A stretch of 64,000 bases of DNA from Owenia fusiformis (Eukaryota; Annelida; Polychaeta; Sabellida; Oweniidae). Under the pieces are notes generated by a model. It did not search any database. It saw nothing but the letters and a program-made list of their open reading frames with translations, and was not told the DNA's origin. The DNA lies in NCBI GenBank assembly GCA_903813345.2, contig CAIIXF020000011.1, positions 13,065,754-13,129,753 of the forward strand, written 5' to 3'. Positions 11,190 to 23,786 of the stretch are shown in pieces; the first letter of the stretch is position 1, and each line of letters begins with the position of its first letter. The position numbers and the translations under genes are program-made.

Positions 11190-12526
11190 TACAACCTGGT
11201 TTTGGTGATTTCATGCAATTTGAATGAAGTGCCCGATTTTCCACCATTCTGGAAAAGTTTGAATATTTCTGATTCGCTGATTTCTTTCCTTTTCATATAT
11301 GATTTAAGATTTTAGCATGTCATATTTGGCTTTGACTGCATCCCTATACAGTTCAATCAAAATTATGAATTTGATACTTCGCATGGTATGAAATTTGTTG
11401 ATTTTACATAAGATTATCTGTAACTGCATATAAAGTGCAGATATCTTAATTGGTAAGGATGTGTGTGCGACTTGAAACAGAAACTTGAAACGTAAAGTTT
11501 TAAATATATGTTTTCCATTTTAACGTAAGACATAACAGGGTTACCACTATGAATTTCACTTATCATTGGTGAGGGGGTTACTACAATTTTCTCTGGGTCA
11601 CTTGGTCATGGTAATTTTACAAATTCTTGACTTCCCAAATTTTTGTGAATGTTGCAGAAACTACTGCGGGAGAAGTTTTTTAAAAAAAAAATTCTGGTTT
11701 GAGGTATAAAGAAATGTCTCCCTCCCCCTCATCATAAACTTATGATTCACCCCTTGTATTGTTGTCTTGACCTGCCATAAGTTGAAAAGGAAGGGGATGA
11801 AAGTAAGTTTACCTCATATTATTCAAACAGACATGTTGCAGACAGTTAGCAATGTGTAAAGAATTGCTAATACAAAGTTTTCAATATTTGTTAGTATCAG
11901 TTTACACTGGCATGTAGCGATTATAGCGGTCCTGTCTTGGCTTATTGAATTGTTACGAAGTTACGTATGCGGTGCGGAAGTTAGAGAGCAAATGACTATC
12001 ATTTCAATGTAATAGTTTATGCAGGAAAATTGAGATTAGGCCATTGGAGTATTTGTTTCATGCATTTGTAAAACATTACCCACTCATAGGTCATACTTAT
12101 CGTTAAACCAATAACTCAAATATATGCCCTTGTACACCGATCACCTGTTGAAATTAATACAGGCCGATTTCAACAAATGTAAAGGGCGATATATTTAAAA
12201 TCGTATTCAAGCATGACCACGTCCCAACTTCTTTTGTTTTCTTTACAACTAAGCTATGACTGCAGTCTATTCAGTGTTGCGTATCGAACCTTGTTTATTT
12301 TAAAAATATAAATATCTTAACATGCAGAATACGAAAATAGAGGCTTAGGCCCAACTTTGTATGAATTTTATGAGAATAATCTGATTTTAGAGAAATGAAA
12401 AGAAAAATGTCCACACCCTACACAAAATATTTATGGTTCCCCGGGAATACGTATGTGCTGCTTGTATATTAGAATCGTATTCCAGTTACAGAAAGAAGTA
12501 CATATCATGCTAAACTATATACAACA
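11190..12526. other. No gene seen
   Basis: AT-rich sequence. Between about 11890 and 12000 base composition is more balanced with some CpG, but no convincing frame, promoter or RNA gene was found. Confidence 0.45.
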
Positions 12527-12669
12527 GTTATGCACTTGGAGGTTTTGGATACAGGGAATATCCCGAGGGATATATAATTCATCTTCCCTTGGTCCCTTCG
12601 GTCCCTCGGGAAGATATATCGTATATCCCTCGGGACATTCCCTGTATCCAAAACCTCCAATTGCATAAC
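12527..12669. mobile_element. Snap-back hairpin element
   Basis: Two 62-base arms (12527-12588 and 12608-12669) are near-perfect reverse complements around a 19-base loop. The arms carry GGAGGTTTTGGATACAGGGA and a GGGATATA-type core. Related, more decayed hairpins lie at 23685-23786 and about 19175-19290. This is a foldback MITE family rather than a gene; the overlapping 71- and 64-codon frames on both strands are a side effect of the palindrome. Confidence 0.8.
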
Positions 12670-13090
12670 CCCTATATATTGGCCAAGGGATAATCCCAAT
12701 ATCCTGAACCGCGACTATAGGATAATATGTTTATCCCATACCAATCTTGGTCATCTGGTTCACATTGTTAAATCGTGGAAACATTTTAGAATATTCATGT
12801 CCAGTTTTGTTTTCTTGGCCGTGGGCGGATTTTCATGTTCTCTCAAATATTCCCATATTTATTTTCTCGAATTTTTTATTGATTAAGTGGATGCTCTTTC
12901 CCCTTTTTTAACTATCAAACAGACCCTGATTGTCTGTGTTTTCTCCATTGCCGTTTACAGTCATTCCGCGAACGTTACAAATTATGAACAAACATGCAAG
13001 CGTCTACCTGAGGGACCGTAGGGACAGAAAGTAGATGTGCATATCTCACGAGGGATGAACTCAATATCCAAACCGACCGTACATAACTGC

Positions 13091-13345
13091 TTTATCCTAT
13101 ACCAAGTAGAGTTTTCAGTAGTACAAGGTGTAAAAAATAAACAAATCATTCATATGCAAAGTCATTTTATTGCATTTCCACTTTTTTTGGAAGCGGGAAG
13201 ATACGCCCCGAAGCGGGAAGATATGCACCGAAGCGGGAGATATGACGGGAGATATGGAGGTTCTTGATATGGAAACCTCAAAATCAGGATACGGGATATA
13301 TCTTACCAACTTATCTCCCTAAAACCCTACTTGGCATAGGATAAA
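13091..13345. mobile_element. MITE with TTTATCCTATACCAAGTAG ends
   Basis: A 19 bp terminal inverted repeat (13091-13109 and 13327-13345) with one mismatch encloses 255 bp. The interior has about three 20 bp units starting GAAGCGGGAAGATA (13192-13250). A related end sequence (GATTTATCC...TACTTAGTA) bounds the element at 19292-19641, suggesting a shared family. Confidence 0.7.
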
Positions 13346-13807
13346 TCAAGATAATTTCTACTCGCATCTAGTCTATTCCACATATTTGGGAAAAGTGTAC
13401 AGGAAAATCTCCATGTTCAATTGATGTATGATCAATATATACGAATCGAATGTATTCTCGTTTGCATTACAATATCCACATTGAAACATTTTTGGCCTGC
13501 AATGGACGTATAATAAATTAGAATATGAGGCCGTGTTATCATTCTAATGTAAAGTCATGGTATTTACTGTGGTATTGGGTTGCAAGCTAATATCAGATTC
13601 AATGCAAATTAATCATCTAATATCAGATGCGCGATCAGTCCAATAATCTAATTTCAGGTCATCAGTTCGATATCTAGCACTTGTTCTAACGACACGGTAT
13701 TACTAGGCTATCATATTATAAATACACACACATATAAAACAATCAAACTGGTACACGATATAAGCACGACTGCTCTTTCAATTGAGTATAAATGTTGATA
13801 AACTTAC

Positions 13808-13978
13808 CCGGAAGCCAAGACATACACGTTTAGACGATGCTATTTTCAGTTCAGTGTAAGAGTAAATGCCCGGATATCGAGGCTTTTTCGTGTAAAGTTT
13901 TAACCAAGCATCTAAAATCGGGTTATATTGCGTGTAGAATTTATCGATATCAGGGCCGCTACATGCCAGTGAGTTTAT
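13808..13978 (-). CDS. Possible internal coding exon of an unidentified host gene
   Basis: A 57-codon open stretch on the minus strand reads like real protein, including SGPDIDKFYTQYNPILDAW followed by LKLYTKKPRYPG and ending SSKRVCLGFR. It ends exactly at a consensus splice donor (CCGG|GTAAGT, GT at 13806-13807), in phase 0. A possible acceptor AG sits at 13979-13980, but its upstream tract is purine-rich and weak. There is no in-frame ATG, so it would be an internal exon. I do not recognise the family and see no partner exon within a few kb. It could also be an exon remnant. Confidence 0.35.
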
Positions 13979-14014
13979 CTGTCTTGTCAATTTTGATAAG
14001 TCATTCAAACGTCA

Positions 14015-14185
14015 ACAATTTTGATTGTTGACTGCTAGTAAAATACAGTTGAGTGTTGTTTGGTGTTCGATTTTAACTATTGATTGCTACAGTTAATTGC
14101 TTGTGAAATACTGTTGACTGTTGTTGCTTTTAACAAAGGTTAACAATTTTAACTGTTGACTGCTACTGCTGTAAACTGAAATACT
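14015..14185. repeat. Diverged TGTTGACTG repeats
   Basis: Three loose copies of a ~65 bp unit with TGTTGACTGCTA and GAAATACTGTTGA. Degenerate low-complexity sequence, no gene. Confidence 0.45.
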
Positions 14186-14582
14186 GTTGATACATACACT
14201 TTGTATCTCATCAAATGCTGAAAATAACCATGTTTTCTGGAAGCAATGTACAAGACTGATTCAAAATAGGATGGTGTCATTCATTATACTGTAAACATAA
14301 CAAGAACCCTTTGTAACTCAGAGTCTGACTGATGCATAAAGAGATATATACATGTATACTTAGCATATGTCATGTTGTTCTTGAACCATCCTCCTGTGAA
14401 GATTTTTGTAAACTTATAAACAGGTTAAGAAGCAACTGTCAAGAAGGAGGATTAAAGTTTTAGTACACAAAATGTCTTAGACTTATATTGTTGATAACTT
14501 GCAGTTATAATTGATAACTTGCAATTATTGTTGATAACTTGCAATTATTGCCTTGTTTGGTATTGTCTGTTATTGCATGATA

Positions 14583-15180
14583 GTATGGCATGGTCTGTTA
14601 TGATATGGTATGGTCTGTTATGATATGGTATGGTCTGTTATGGTATGGCATGGTCAGTTATGATATGGTATTGTCTGTTATGACAACATGGTATGGTCTG
14701 TTATTACAACATGGTATGGTCTGTTATGGTATGGTATTGTCTGTTATGACAACATGGTATGGTCTGTTATGACAACATGGTATGGTCTGTTATGACAACA
14801 TGGTATGGTCTGTTATGGTATGGTATTGTCTGTTATTACAACATGGTATGGTCTGTTATGGTATGGTATTGTCTGTTATGACAACATGGTATGGTCTGTT
14901 ATGGTATGGTATTGTCTGTTAAGACAACATGGTATGGTCTGTTATGGTATGGTATTGTCTGTTATGACATGGTATGGTCTGTTATGATATGCTATGGTCT
15001 ATTATGATATGGTATTGTCTCTTATGGTATGATATGGTCTATTATGATATGTTATGGTATGTAGGTATGGTATGATTGATATGGTGTGGTGTTTGTGGTA
15101 TGGTATGGTATGGTTTGGTATGATATGGTATTATATGGCATGGTATGGTATGGTCTGGTATGATATGATGGTATAGTATG
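14583..15180. repeat. TATGGTATGGTCTGTTATG minisatellite
   Basis: Units of about 21 bp combine into larger ~43-65 bp repeats with the variant GACAACATGGTATGGTCTG. Beyond about 15040 the array grades into simple TATGG repeats. The long frames on both strands (MVCYGMVLSV, PYHTIPYH) are the repeat read as protein. Confidence 0.9.
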
Positions 15181-15404
15181 GTAGACTGAGTCATTGACTC
15201 AAAGTGTAGTGTTTTAAAAATATGGTATAGATTGTACTTTGTAAAGTGCTTTAAATCATGTGGTTTTGATTTACTGATATGATATGTTTGTTTATAACCA
15301 CTGAACAACAAGTGTCAATTATAATATCATTTGATCCTTGCTAATGTCTTACCCCCTATGTATTTTCTCTGACTCCTTTTTCCCTTCACTTTCATTCTCC
15401 ATTG

Positions 15405-15830
15405 TGACCTCATTTCTCACCTAAAAGTTATGAGCTCATTTCTCATTTATGAGCTCATTTCTCAGATTTTAATCATTAACCCATTTTCAGCTTTAAGTTT
15501 TGAGCTCATTTTTCATTTATAAGCTAATTTCTTCTTTATGAGCTCATTTCTTAGTTTTAAGTGTAAGAGCTTCACTCTCTGTCAGGATATATAGCTCATT
15601 TCTCATTTATGAGCCCAATTCTCAGCTTTAAATCATGAGATCAGTTCTAAGCTTTAAGTTATGAGCTTGTTTCTGATTTATGAGCTCATTTCTCAGATTT
15701 TAATTATGAGCCCATTTTACAGCTTTAAGTTATGAGCTCATTTTTCATTTATAAGCTCATTTCTTCTTTATGAGCTCATTTCTTAGTTTTAATTGTAAGT
15801 GCTTCACTCACTGTCAGTCAGGATATCAAG
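15405..15830. repeat. GAGCTCATTTCT repeat with ~240 bp higher-order duplication
   Basis: The word ATGAGCTCATTTCTCA recurs many times. A whole block from about 15434 to 15590 is repeated at about 15674-15828, including TTCACTC(T/A)CTGTCAG and AGGATAT, giving a higher-order period of about 240 bp. Confidence 0.8.
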
Positions 15831-17449
15831 TGAAAGATCCAATGTTTTCTCACCAAAGTAAAATAATAAGTTATTGGACCCCCCATCTTCATTTAGACTT
15901 ATGCCTCCCCTATAGAAATTCCTATTGTGAAAAGCGTTTTGATCTGACTCCTTAATTGAGCAACTCGGCAGTTGTTAAGTCTTAAATGCCTTATGTTGGG
16001 CTTAAATCCAAGCCTACCACTATGAATAACAATAAGAAGACAGAGACCTTCAATTAATCAAGTAAAGTGATATTATATCATAGAAATAAAACATAGTTTA
16101 ACATTAATTTTTCAGTGGAAATGCATACTGTTGTTATTGTCATTTGGGGCCTCAACCGAATAGTGTACAGTGTAGTATACAACTGAATTTACTCTCAGGC
16201 CCCAGGGTAGTACTCCGGGGGTAGTACATCATTATGAGAGATAGAGTTTAAGAAGTGAAATCTAATAATTGAAATGGGTAAACTGAAATGAACATATATG
16301 TTCTGAACTATACACATACTATACAATATCAATATTTCATTAATATCATACAAAGGAAACAATCATCTCTTTAATGTCTTATCAGTCTGTTTTAAATAAA
16401 CATTTTCTAAATCAATATTTTGTCAATTGTATTTAGTGCTTTATCTTAGTCAAACACCCTTGCATATATGATACTGATACTTGCAGTGTACAGGTTTGTG
16501 CCTGCCTGATTATATATTTTGGGGACATATAATTTTATGCTTGAGTTTGGCAACTCTACCCTCACCTGTGTCTGGTAAATGCAGTAGGTACATGTAGTCG
16601 GTGTTTTCTGTTCTGAAATATTTTTGAAAAGTAAAATGATTCCAATAAGGGCATTTAAAAATATTCCGACTGATTATTTTATAGATAATTGCGAATTCAT
16701 GTTGTATGTTTATTAATTGACAATGAAATCTGTCAATTTAATTGCTGTTCACTTGAATTAAAAATAACACAAAATGATGAGAAAAAAGCATACCAACTTC
16801 AGCAGCAGCAGTCAGCATTTGGCATTTGTAACAAATGCCATGTGGTGACATTTTGCATGCATTGTTTAGTATTGTGTCAATCCTGAAAACTTAAAGTTCT
16901 TCTACATGAAAAGCCTGCACAGAATTCAAATATGTCGATCATCAAAAAGAAGAAATTGTAAATGAATTATTAAATATACATGCAAATTTCCTAAAATATC
17001 ATTAAAAACAAGATTGCAAGGACAAGATAAATTTAAAGAAGAAATCTGAGGAGAAAACCAAATTGCCACATATGCATTCCATATAGAGGATTTGAGGAAT
17101 ATGATTGAAGTAATTGCGCAAACCTTATGCACATAAAGGATGAGATATGTTGATAACGTTCTCTTCTTTTCTTTCTCTTCTTTGGTCATTCTAATCTTAT
17201 AAATCGTCATATCCGCATTTATCCGACTTAATCAGGCTTTACTTTTATGATATTCTGGCTGAATAAAGCATGCAGAAATATCTCGCCTTATATGTCCTTG
17301 ACAATAACAAAATCAATATCTGACTGAGTTACATATGATTATGTTAACCAACTTGTTTCTAGTAACATTTGTTATAATCTATATCATAATATAAAGGCAA
17401 ATGAGTCAGTGATATCTGATAGTCTCACAAAGGACACCTCATTATGGAG
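15831..17449. other. No gene seen; one MITE fragment
   Basis: AT-rich sequence. At 16827-16862 TTTGTAACAAATG...GGTGACATTTTGCATG matches the right end of the MITEs at 18611 and 19831 and is a solo end of that family. Confidence 0.5.
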
Positions 17450-17618
17450 CTGTCACACATAGGCCATGTGGGCTCACCATTCGCCACCGTGTGAATACTT
17501 TGGGGCAGATGGAGGGGATCGGGATGGATACACAGTGGGCAAAACAAATATTTTAGCAGCAATTTCTCCCATCACAGCCATTGTGGCCAACGGTGAGTCC
17601 ATATGGCTAATGTGACAG
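17450..17618. mobile_element. Hairpin MITE with ~37 bp arms
   Basis: Left arm 17450-17487 (CTGTCACACATAGGCCATGT...) pairs with right arm 17583-17618 (...CCATATGGCTAATGTGACAG) with a few mismatches, enclosing about 95 bp. No frame of interest. Confidence 0.7.
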
Positions 17619-18145
17619 TCATTTAAGATATGTATACCCTTAAAATACCCTTTATATCTCTGGTGTAATGGTGATTTTGAATGGTACAAGTATATTTTAT
17701 CCATTCATTTTTCCTCATTGCCTAGAGAATATTGCTGTTGACACAGCTAGGTTTTCCCTGAAAATAGAACAAAATATTAAGAGGAAAAACAAAGTGCAGG
17801 TGTTCATACTTCAAAGCGAAGTTTTTATATCTGCCAATAAACAGTAAGCATTCTAGGGATGTATCACTGCATAGTTTTTGTCATGTGACCTGTGTTTAAC
17901 CAATCGCAGTGTTTTGTGCATTTTTGTATGTTGCGCTTCATGCTTTCTGAATTCAGATTCTTATGATAAGTCATATGTCGTCTCATTCCTTCTTCGTCTT
18001 AAGATCATGTTGCTTGTATTGCAAATCAGAAAGATGTGATGAGTTTCAGAATGAATTCCCAATAGGAATTTAGAAAGATTGTTCAAAAATATCATAAATA
18101 AAACACAGAGGGCAACATTTAAAAGACCAAGGCAAGACAAAATGG

Positions 18146-18176
18146 AAATGAAATGGGGATTATCCCCATTTCATTT
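18146..18176. repeat. Perfect 31 bp palindrome
   Basis: Arms of 15 bp (AAATGAAATGGGGAT and its complement) surround a single central T at 18161. No mismatches. Confidence 0.9.
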
Positions 18177-18183
18177 ATTCAGT

Positions 18184-18238
18184 AATTCCCATTACTCGGA
18201 GGAGTAAACTAAGTTTACTCCTCCGAGTAATGGGAATT
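18184..18238. repeat. Perfect 55 bp palindrome
   Basis: Arms of 27 bp (starting AATTCCCATTACTCGGAGG) surround one central A at 18211 with no mismatch. Its centre is 50 bp from that of the neighbouring 31 bp palindrome. It could extrude as a cruciform; it may be a very young foldback element. Confidence 0.9.
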
Positions 18239-18610
18239 TGTTTGCACTGTCACAGTCAAAAAATGTTGAAAACAACTATTCCTGTATAATTTTAAGGCAG
18301 TTGGACTAATATGTACTTTTACCCATGTTTATTAACTGGTTGAAATTATTGTTAGATATTTTAGTTAACATGTCATCCTGTCATTATTAATTCACAAACT
18401 ACGTGATTGAAAGCACATATATCTTCCCAAGTGAGAAATTGTAATAAGAAACAGACTGCTTCATTTCTCTCATAACGCTCAATACTTACCGAACGCTAAT
18501 AATGAGTTAGTGGCATGAGATTGCCCCCACCCACTTGCATCTATTGCATAATATTTTGGAATTCCATTGGAAGAATAGATTGTTAATTTAATTGTGTCAT
18601 GATTGTTTTT

Positions 18611-18725
18611 ATGTCACCATCAGAAAGTGGTGACACATAATGTCATAGTCACCAACCTTTTGTGAATAGTGTTCGATGGTTGGTGTTTAGGGTTTGTTGT
18701 TTGTAACAAATGGTTGGTGGTGACA
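18611..18725. mobile_element. ATGTCACCA/TGGTGACAT MITE, copy 1
   Basis: Ends ATGTCACCATCA and TGGTGGTGACAT form an inverted repeat around about 115 bp. The interior (TCACCAACCTTTTGTG, TTTGTAACAAATGG) matches the copy at 19831-19955. Similar flanks (TTTTT before, TTTGC after) suggest the true element reaches somewhat further on both sides. Confidence 0.75.
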
Positions 18726-19191
18726 TTTTGCATGTTAATGCCATGTTAGCTCACTATTTCCAATGCTGCAACAACAGATTTAAGAGTTTTTTGTCAAGGT
18801 TGTTTCAGGAAATCCATCCCTCAATTCGGTACATCAAAGGAATTCAAGGTAATTGAGCTACTTTTTTTCAAAACAGAGACATGCTAGTGTGTATTGATTT
18901 TGTTTAGAAGGCAAATAGAAAATATAAAGCTGGTTTGAGTGATGTTTGTCTGGCTCTTGTGGTTTCAGTCTGTTGTGGTCACACGTAGGAAGTATATATA
19001 AAATGCTAACATGACTACAGTCAGCCACAAAAAATATGGCTAATTAGTTGACATTTGAAAATGTAGGAAAGTAGGAGAGAGTGATGCAAGATTACATTTG
19101 CCTATTGTATGTTGTCAAAATAAAAGGATGAACAAATGTCTCGAGTTGTACCTCAAGATAATACATAGAGGTTTATCTAATGGAGGTTTTT

Positions 19192-19290
19192 GATACAGGA
19201 TGTATCTGAGAGTAATACAATATATATCTACCTCAGGGACTGTATTTACCGAGGGATATGAACTGTATCAAAAATCGAGCATTTGATAAC
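19192..19290. repeat. Decayed hairpin of the GTTTTGGATA(C/T) family
   Basis: GGTTTTTGATACAGGATGTATC pairs loosely with GGGATATGAACTGTATCAAAA. It resembles the better preserved hairpin at 12527-12669. Confidence 0.45.
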
Positions 19291-19291
19291 T

Positions 19292-19641
19292 GATTTATCC
19301 TACGTACTTAGTATAATGATTAAGTATGAATTAAATGTCATGGAACCCTCGTGTAATAATTACAATAATGATAATTAAAATCAAAACATGAATATTTTAT
19401 ATCAATTTAAAGTTCTTAACATTATTGTTTTTGAAAAAACTGAACAGTTTTTAACATTTAGCAGTATGTGAAAATAGCACCAAACGAAATTTCCAGGAAT
19501 TGCTGATGAGTGAGTGTTATATATATATCTCCGGCTAACCTCAGCGGGAGATACATGTATATATATCACCCACTCACTTCAAATATCAATTATATTCCCA
19601 CATGTTATCTACCAATTACACTACTAAGTATTGGATAAATC
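19292..19641. mobile_element. MITE with GATTTATCC ... TACTTAGTA ends
   Basis: Ends at 19292-19313 and 19620-19641 are inverted repeats with three mismatches in the middle. Inside, 19509-19578 is a further hairpin (AGTGAGTGTTATATATAT... against ...ATATATCACCCACTCACT). The ends resemble those of 13091-13345. Confidence 0.6.
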
Positions 19642-19830
19642 CAGTTTATGATATATTAAATGAATTGAGAGTTTTGAATTATGTTTAGACTTATTGAGGC
19701 TGTGCATAATAATGTCCATATATCCAGGGGTCTCATTTGCAGCAGGCCATGGGCAACAGGTGGTTTTCTATGTGTGTTTTCACTTGTTTTGAGAAATTTT
19801 GCAAACTTTTCCATGTTCTAGATCATTTTT

Positions 19831-19955
19831 ATGTCACCACCAGTGGTGGCATATTATTAAATGTTACAGTCTCCAACTTTTTTGTGGATGGCGTTCTGCA
19901 GTTGGTATTTGGTGTTCAGCAGTCAGTGTCTGTAACAAATGGTAGGTGGTGACAT
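19831..19955. mobile_element. ATGTCACCA/TGGTGACAT MITE, copy 2
   Basis: Same family as 18611-18725, with ends ATGTCACCACCAG and GGTAGGTGGTGACAT and interior TCTGTAACAAATGG. The short open frame across it has no coding value. Confidence 0.75.
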
Positions 19956-19994
19956 TTTGCAAGCTCATTTCAGTGCTGGGAAACAAGATGTATA

Positions 19995-20141
19995 CAGTAA
20001 AACCTGTTTAATGAACACCCCTCTCTAGTGAACATGTCTCTAGTAGACATCCTAATTCTCTACACATACAGATACTGACTGTATAAATTACCCTCTCTGT
20101 AGGTTAACACCTAAAATGTTCAATATATACAGGTTTTACTG
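19995..20141. mobile_element. Pogo/Tigger-type MITE
   Basis: Perfect 13 bp terminal inverted repeats CAGTAAAACCTGT / ACAGGTTTTACTG bound 147 bp. The left flank is TA and the right flank AA, so a TA duplication with one change. CAGTAAAACCT-type ends followed by TTAATGAACACC are typical of pogo-like elements as I know them. Confidence 0.7.
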
Positions 20142-21639
20142 AATTTCATCTTCTACTACATCTTGAAAGTTCACATGTACAACAGTAATTTCTAAAAACA
20201 ACAATTAATAAACAACAGAACAGTTTATGTTTTTTTACCATTACCATTTTATTTAAAAATTATGGTATGGACAAAAATAGAGGTTGAATGGTATTTATAT
20301 GTAAAATGGAAATTGTGCAAATTGCACTTTAAGCATAAATAAATGTACAATATGATACGGAACTGTATCAAAATATCACTGTTTATTCCCACAAAAGTAT
20401 TTTAACAAAAACAAAAAAACAAGGCCTCTCTCCTTTTCATTAAAACAGTCCTAGACATTGAAATGTATTCAATGTTTTTACAGACAAACAAAGGTGGCAT
20501 TACTTTGTGGAAAAACTGGTATTTTGATACAGTCGCCTAAAGTATACAGAATACATACATGTACATATAATATTATTTTTATAGGAGAAATGCACCTTTC
20601 CACCTGTCTGACTTCTAACCTATATAATAAATCATTATTTTGCACTATACATTTACAAAATCATTCCACCTCAAAATCATCATTGTATCATTATATGTCC
20701 AATTCTCTATGAAACCTTTTTTTGCTTATAACTCACAAAGGCAATTTTCTAAAAAGTTTCAAAAAACACTATGCTTAAAACTCACAGGGGCAGTTTTCTG
20801 CAATGCTTCAAAAATTGCCTCGATTTGTGGTGACCCAAATATTTATATGAGTCTTACAAATGTTGATTTTTGGTGATGGAGGGGTTTACATTACATTGGT
20901 TGGTGTGTGATGTTTTAAGGAGAACTTATATTTGTTAAAATAACTCTAGCTATTTGGCCAACATGATGATTTAGTATTTCATACTACTATATTAGAAACA
21001 GAATAAACAGCTGTTCTGCCATTTATTATGATTGTACCAATTTATTATATCAACTTGCACCTCCTGTACTTATCATATGATTTGCTCCTTGATGGGTTTT
21101 ACATGTTATCTACAGATAGCGGTATCTATTTGCTTATAGCCCCAAGAAAACACATAGGCCGTTCAGATAACATTGGGCCAAATGTTCACATATTCGTACA
21201 ATCACCCCATTTGGGAACTTCTCGGAGAGTACATCACATTGTAATACTGAGTTACAGAACTCAGGTGTAGATCTGGGTAATGGTAAAATGAGGGTCTTTC
21301 AAATCTGACAAAGGGGTATTTTATTTTATGTCTTTGACCTCATTCTTGGAGTTTTAACAGCCTGAAGTAAACAGGGTGAATTTGCACAATTGACCACCTG
21401 TGACGCTTGCACATACACCCATTTTATGGTTGTTTTCATGATAAATCACATGATATCTGCCAAACTTCTGCCTAATTAATTGGGCTTCCATAATTAAGTC
21501 TCATAACAATGAAAGGGCTGTATAACAAAAACAAAAATGTGTTTTCCTAAAATAGACCTGAAAATTTTGAAAATTCAATTCCTTCATAAGGCTGTCATGC
21601 CAGATACACCCTGAATCCTGTTAGTATTGTTAAATAAAT
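20142..21639. other. No gene or element seen
   Basis: AT-rich sequence with short unrelated open frames (for example 20458-20712) lacking any recognisable domain. Confidence 0.5.
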
Positions 21640-21905
21640 GGTACTCCGGCATGATAAATGATACTCATGATGAATGATACTCATGTATAATGGTACTCAT
21701 GATGCATGATGCTCATTTATAATGGTACTCATGATGCATGATACTCATGATGCATACTCATTTATAGTGGTACTCATGATGCATGATACTCATTTATAAT
21801 GGTACTCATGATGCATGATACTCATGATGCATGATACTCATTTATAATGGTACTCATGATATATGATACTCGATCAATGGTAATATATAACGATACTCAT
21901 GATCA
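21640..21905. repeat. ATGATACTCATGATGCATG minisatellite
   Basis: Units of about 20-45 bp combining GATACTCATGATGCAT and GATACTCATTTATAATGG, decaying toward the right edge. Confidence 0.9.
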
Positions 21906-23684
21906 ATTGAATACTCATATATAATATAAGTTTGCTACATCAAGGGCCATTCTGCATAAAATTGCAATCCTTCTAGATCATCTCTACATTAGTATTGCAT
22001 ATGTAGAACTGATCTAATCTTTAACACATCAGTAGAAGTGATCTATTTTTGCATGTAAAAATGATCTGATCTCAATAAAAAATGTGATGTAATTTTTGAA
22101 TAAAAGTGATCTTATTTGGCGTGTAGAAAAGATTTCATTATATGCAGAAAGTAATTAATCTTTATGAAGAAATAATCTCATCTCCTATAAAAGTGATCTT
22201 ACTGCTATTATGAAGAAGTGATCTAATCTTTATAACTTAATATATTTTTCAAAAGTAAACATTTATGTCATAATTATTCAATTACAGTGTTTGGCAACAG
22301 GGAACTTCATTCTATACAAATAAAACTATTCAAAACAGATAAAGAAAACAATTATTCGGTTATTCTCCAGGACTCTTTTAGATCTACTTCACTGAGCTAC
22401 AATACAGTTCCTGTTATCAGAATGTATTCAAGTCAAGATTGAGGTTGAAGGCATGACTTGTTTGATAAAATATATGAGGTTGCTTTGACCAGGAATTTTC
22501 GTTAAGAGATTGTCCATGCATTGTCTACTCTTAAATTAACTTGAATATATCCAACCAGAAGATTTCAGAAAATAAAAGCCAACATAGTCTTGTTTCAAGA
22601 CTGTGAACACCCCCCCCTCCCCCTTCCTTGATAATGATGATAATCTTCCATAGAACTAAAGCTGCTAACAATCCATTTGAGATTATCGAGATCTTCATCA
22701 GCATCAAAACTATGTAGTAATCTGTAATTCTCAGAGGGTAGTATTGTTATTCAATGAGGAGCCAGGGTAGAATTATCTGGAACAGAAATCACCATAGACT
22801 CTCACGTGACTCATGTAACATTATATAATGACTTTAGCTGCTGGAAAAGCTGGTGGAAAATGTTACAGTGATCTTGCATTCATAATGGCTTGAAAAAAAG
22901 AATAGAATCAAAATGGAGGTGCATTTGATAAGATGTGCATAGAGTTACATGCTGCAGAAATTCGGGAGCTCATTTATTTTTGGGGGACTAAACGAACTAA
23001 ATGATTATAATAATGATGATTATAATGTACCCTTTCCCAAAAATTGATTTTGCTTATTTAAGAGAAAGCTTCATCTTCATGTACTCAGCCGTGACACTTT
23101 ATAATTAGTACTATAACTGAAAATTGTCAGATATTTGACAAAATGGAAAAAACAAGAATTTTTATTCTGATTCTAATCATATCTTCTGTTTTTGTAAAAT
23201 CATGATCTCTCATTCTGTTGTCCCTCTTTATCTACTTTAATGCTTATGAGAGTGTTCCCTTCTAGAGAAAGCAGAGGCTGTGGGTGGATTAAACAACAGT
23301 GATCTCTCAGATGAACAATTCCCATCTCATCTTGTTTCCTGTTTAATATGTCAAGTTGAAGAGAAACTAACTTGATTTGAAAGGAAACCAATTCTGTAGG
23401 TTTATTAAAATGGATGGTATTGTCGCTTAACTAAGGCACACATTTATATTTAACCAGATTAACCTCCTTTGTTGGTCATTTTAGTTGAAATATGGATTAG
23501 ACTAAATATACTTGAGATTGTCTGATTAGTAGTTTTCTAGGAATTGCTTTTAAGAAAATGAATTTATTTTTGTAAGATCAATTTTCTAATCCCTCCTCAG
23601 AATACCGATTGAAAGATTTATTTTTTGCGATCAAAAATCATTTCATGCTATTCTTATGCTGAGGCAACAAGTCTATATAGCTGC
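21906..23684. other. No gene seen
   Basis: From about 22010 to 22240 there are diffuse repeats of AAGTGATCT(A/T)AT, too decayed for a clear unit. Elsewhere AT-rich, with a C-run near 22610. Confidence 0.45.
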
Positions 23685-23786
23685 TTTGGATATGGGGTAT
23701 ATCCCTCTATTGAAAGCCCCTGCTTGGACCCTCCCAGCTCTTTGTAAGATATCTATATTTTCCTCAGGATATACCCCATATCCAAA
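23685..23786. mobile_element. Hairpin element of the GTTTTGGATA family
   Basis: Arms of about 20 bp, TTTGGATATGGGGTATATCC at 23685-23704 and its complement at 23767-23786, followed by ACCTCCCATAAC. The arm sequence and the AACCTCC flank match the hairpin at 12527-12669. Confidence 0.65.

Noticed and set aside
11057-11296. 79-codon minus frame with YRVVQKKVNPC
   Set aside because: This is the terminal inverted repeat of the mariner-type MITE read as protein.
14590-15311. Frames such as MVCYGMVLSV and PYHTIPYH
   Set aside because: Translation of the TATGG minisatellite on either strand.
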